A DNA stretch of 55,495 nucleotides from an uncultured Rothia sp. Lineage in GTDB: Bacteria > Actinomycetota > Actinomycetes > Actinomycetales > Micrococcaceae. Every line of letters starts with the position of its first letter. Position 1 is the stretch's first letter. A program made the position numbers and the translations under genes. The notes beneath the pieces were generated by a model. It did no database searches. It was given only the letters and a program-made list of their open reading frames with translations, and was not told the origin of the DNA. This document shows positions 54,126-55,495 of the stretch, in pieces. The DNA is taken from contig CAMIIP010000010.1 of the NCBI GenBank assembly GCA_946222285.1, forward strand, positions 1 to 55,495, in the 5' to 3' direction.

Positions 54126-55334
54126 TTGCTTTCGAAAAAATCACGCCCGATTGTTGAAGAAACACTACCCACTATTCAAAACAGAATTAATACTATCTCC
54201 TCCATTTTCTACCAACAGCTCTTCAAGGATCATCCAGAACTTCTGGATGGAATGTTCTCTCGCGCCGATCAAAAAGAAGGTATCCAACCAAGGGCACTAG
54301 CTGGCTCAATCCCAGTATTCGCTAGCTATATCCTCAATAATCCCGATTCTTATCCTGACGAAATTCTCTCCCGCATAGCCCATAAGCATGCTTCTCTGGG
54401 TGTAAGAGAAGAGGACTACGACGTTGTCTATAAATATCTATCCGAAGCAATAGCTATCGATTTGAAAGACACCATTACCTCAGAAATCGCCGAAGCATGG
54501 ACCGAAGTGTATTGGCTCATGGCACACGCACTCATCAAAATTGAAAAGGGACTCTATGACGCCCAAGCCAATGATGTAGTGACCGCGCCTTTCACCCTTG
54601 TCAAGAAAGAAGAAATCGCTACTAACGTTTATGATTTCACCTTCGAGGCCGCAGACAATACACCTATGACAGTTTCCAAACCAGGTCAGTATATTGGGGT
54701 GGTCGTAAAAACCCATGATGGGTTACGCCAACCCCGCCAGTATTCGCTTCTTCCGGGAGAACGAAATCAGCGTCGTATTGCCGTCAAAATTAATCCTGCA
54801 GGTGAAGTTACACCTGTACTCAAAGAACTTAATATTGGCGACACTATAGAACTCTCTAACCCCTATGGTGATGTCATTCTCGATAATATCTCAACCAATG
54901 ATTTTGGGGTATTATACCTCTTTACCAGCGAAATAGGTATCGCTCCAGCCTTAGCCTTTGTTCATGCGTTAGCGTTTCAAGATAATCAGCGTGACATTAT
55001 TGCGGTACATCGCGACCGGTCTTTAGAAAGCTGGCCACTTCGTGAAGAATATACAGCTGCTATAGACGCTCTCCCCCATGGAAAGCTTATTTCTTTCCTC
55101 TCAGCAGAAGGCGAAGGTAACCACAGCGGCAAAATTGATATAGAGCAATTTCAATTCTCTCGTCAAAGCTCGGCATTCTTGTGTGGACCTCTTAAATTCA
55201 TGCAGGAAATCCGATCATCGCTGATTCAAGCAGGATTGCCCGGTAAAAATATCCACTATGAGATCTTTGGTCCTGACCAATGGATGCACCGGGCAAGACG
55301 CCAATCAATTCAGGGACGCACATACGGTAGTTAG
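54126..55334 (+). CDS. hmp: Flavohemoglobin (nitric oxide dioxygenase)
   Basis: Detoxifies nitric oxide to nitrate using O2 and NAD(P)H. 402 residues: globin domain 1-140 with distal Tyr 29 and Gln 54 and proximal heme His 88 (in IAHKHASLGV), then the FAD domain with RQYS, and the NAD domain with GIAPALAF and the C-terminal EIFGPDQWM. The start is TTG 54126 with a GAAAGG sequence some 11 nt upstream; the N-terminus aligns with the family from about residue 8. A decayed copy of its C-terminus lies 270 bp upstream. Confidence 0.95.
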   Translation: MLSKKSRPIVEETLPTIQNRINTISSIFYQQLFKDHPELLDGMFSRADQKEGIQPRALAGSIPVFASYILNNPDSYPDEILSRIAHKHASLGVREEDYDVVYKYLSEAIAIDLKDTITSEIAEAWTEVYWLMAHALIKIEKGLYDAQANDVVTAPFTLVKKEEIATNVYDFTFEAADNTPMTVSKPGQYIGVVVKTHDGLRQPRQYSLLPGERNQRRIAVKINPAGEVTPVLKELNIGDTIELSNPYGDVILDNISTNDFGVLYLFTSEIGIAPALAFVHALAFQDNQRDIIAVHRDRSLESWPLREEYTAAIDALPHGKLISFLSAEGEGNHSGKIDIEQFQFSRQSSAFLCGPLKFMQEIRSSLIQAGLPGKNIHYEIFGPDQWMHRARRQSIQGRTYGS

Positions 55335-55375
55335 GCTAAATTTTGAGATATCACCCTCAACAGAATTACCAGGCA

Positions 55376-55495
55376 TGACTATGCAAACCAACGAGCTACC
55401 TGCGTTTTATGAAGACTGTATTTGCAAAGACGACGCCCACCTCACCTTTTCTGCAACAATAGAATACGCAGGAAAGGCGGAGTGGGCGTCGTTGT
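55376..55495 (+). CDS. Partial open frame at the window end
   Basis: From ATG 55376 at least 39 codons are open to the window edge (MTMQTNELPAFYEDCICKD onward). No family is recognised. The same stretch contains an 11-bp inverted pair that could be the hmp terminator, so coding is doubtful. Confidence 0.25.
55430..55492. terminator. Long imperfect hairpin after hmp
   Basis: ACGACGCCCAC pairs with GTGGGCGTCGT, and an inner CCTTTTCTGC pairs with GCAGGAAAGG with one mismatch, around a 13-nt loop. It lies about 100 nt after hmp. The window ends before any T run could be seen. Confidence 0.45.

Noticed and set aside
1..55495. CRISPR arrays, tRNA, rRNA and insertion sequences
   Set aside because: I saw no regularly spaced direct repeats, no tRNA-type TTCGAATC arms in a cloverleaf context, no rRNA stretches and no transposase sequence. 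Absence by eye is not proof.

Overview
The window looks like a chromosomal stretch of a low-GC member of the Micrococcaceae, most likely a Rothia species. The evidence is gene order and family content: an Lsr2 nucleoid protein, ClpC, DisA, a DUF3180 protein beside folK, and the block tilS-hpt-ftsH-folE-folP-folB-folK, all typical of the Arthrobacter/Rothia group, combined with a base composition nearer 50% GC than is usual for Actinobacteria. The genus is inferred from this and was not checked against any database.

Layout. 1-5 kb: a frameshifted YceI gene, then the phosphate-import operon pstS-pstC-pstA-pstB on the minus strand. 5-11 kb: plus-strand FUSC membrane protein, radA, disA and mutY, with one minus-strand membrane-anchored protein of unknown role between disA and mutY. 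11-22.8 kb: a long minus-strand housekeeping block (clpC, lsr2, a small membrane protein, lysS, panC, a DUF2520 Rossmann protein, two PH-domain membrane proteins, DUF3180, folK, folB, folP). 23-26.1 kb: a plus-strand iron/siderophore ABC transporter preceded by DtxR/IdeR-like sites, lying between folP and folE. 26.3-33 kb: the minus-strand block resumes (folE, ftsH, hpt, tilS, a zinc metalloprotease, ppa). A structured non-coding element at about 32.29-32.42 kb separates ppa from the metalloprotease.

33-42.7 kb holds dacB (PBP4 type), a secreted CAP/LGFP protein convergent with it, an AT-rich intergenic block, a large TM0106-type nuclease-helicase, an unknown 239-residue protein, a frameshifted SatD-like protein, an AEC transporter and a DCC-type (DUF393) protein. 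42.7-46.4 kb is an OpuC-type compatible-solute ABC operon whose binding-protein gene is frameshifted. 46.6-50.9 kb holds a HAD phosphatase, a DtxR/MntR regulator and a convergent Mn/Fe ABC transporter with two palindromes in front of it. 51-55.5 kb holds an FMN-binding glutamate-synthase-like protein, a Tat-exported protein of unknown function, a decayed stretch with a remnant of a second flavohemoglobin, and an intact flavohemoglobin.

The genes fit together as nutrient and metal acquisition (phosphate, siderophore iron, Mn/Fe, compatible solutes), folate and pantothenate synthesis, and proteostasis/DNA maintenance (ClpC, FtsH, RadA, DisA, MutY). The main oddities are four genes each broken by a single missing base in or near a short homopolymer, which may be sequence error; a siderophore cassette splitting a conserved folate operon; a nested inverted-repeat element; a 42-bp perfect palindrome; and an 8-mer (GGACGACG) that appears about tenfold more often than chance predicts. 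I saw no tRNA, rRNA, CRISPR array, insertion sequence or recognised antiphage system.
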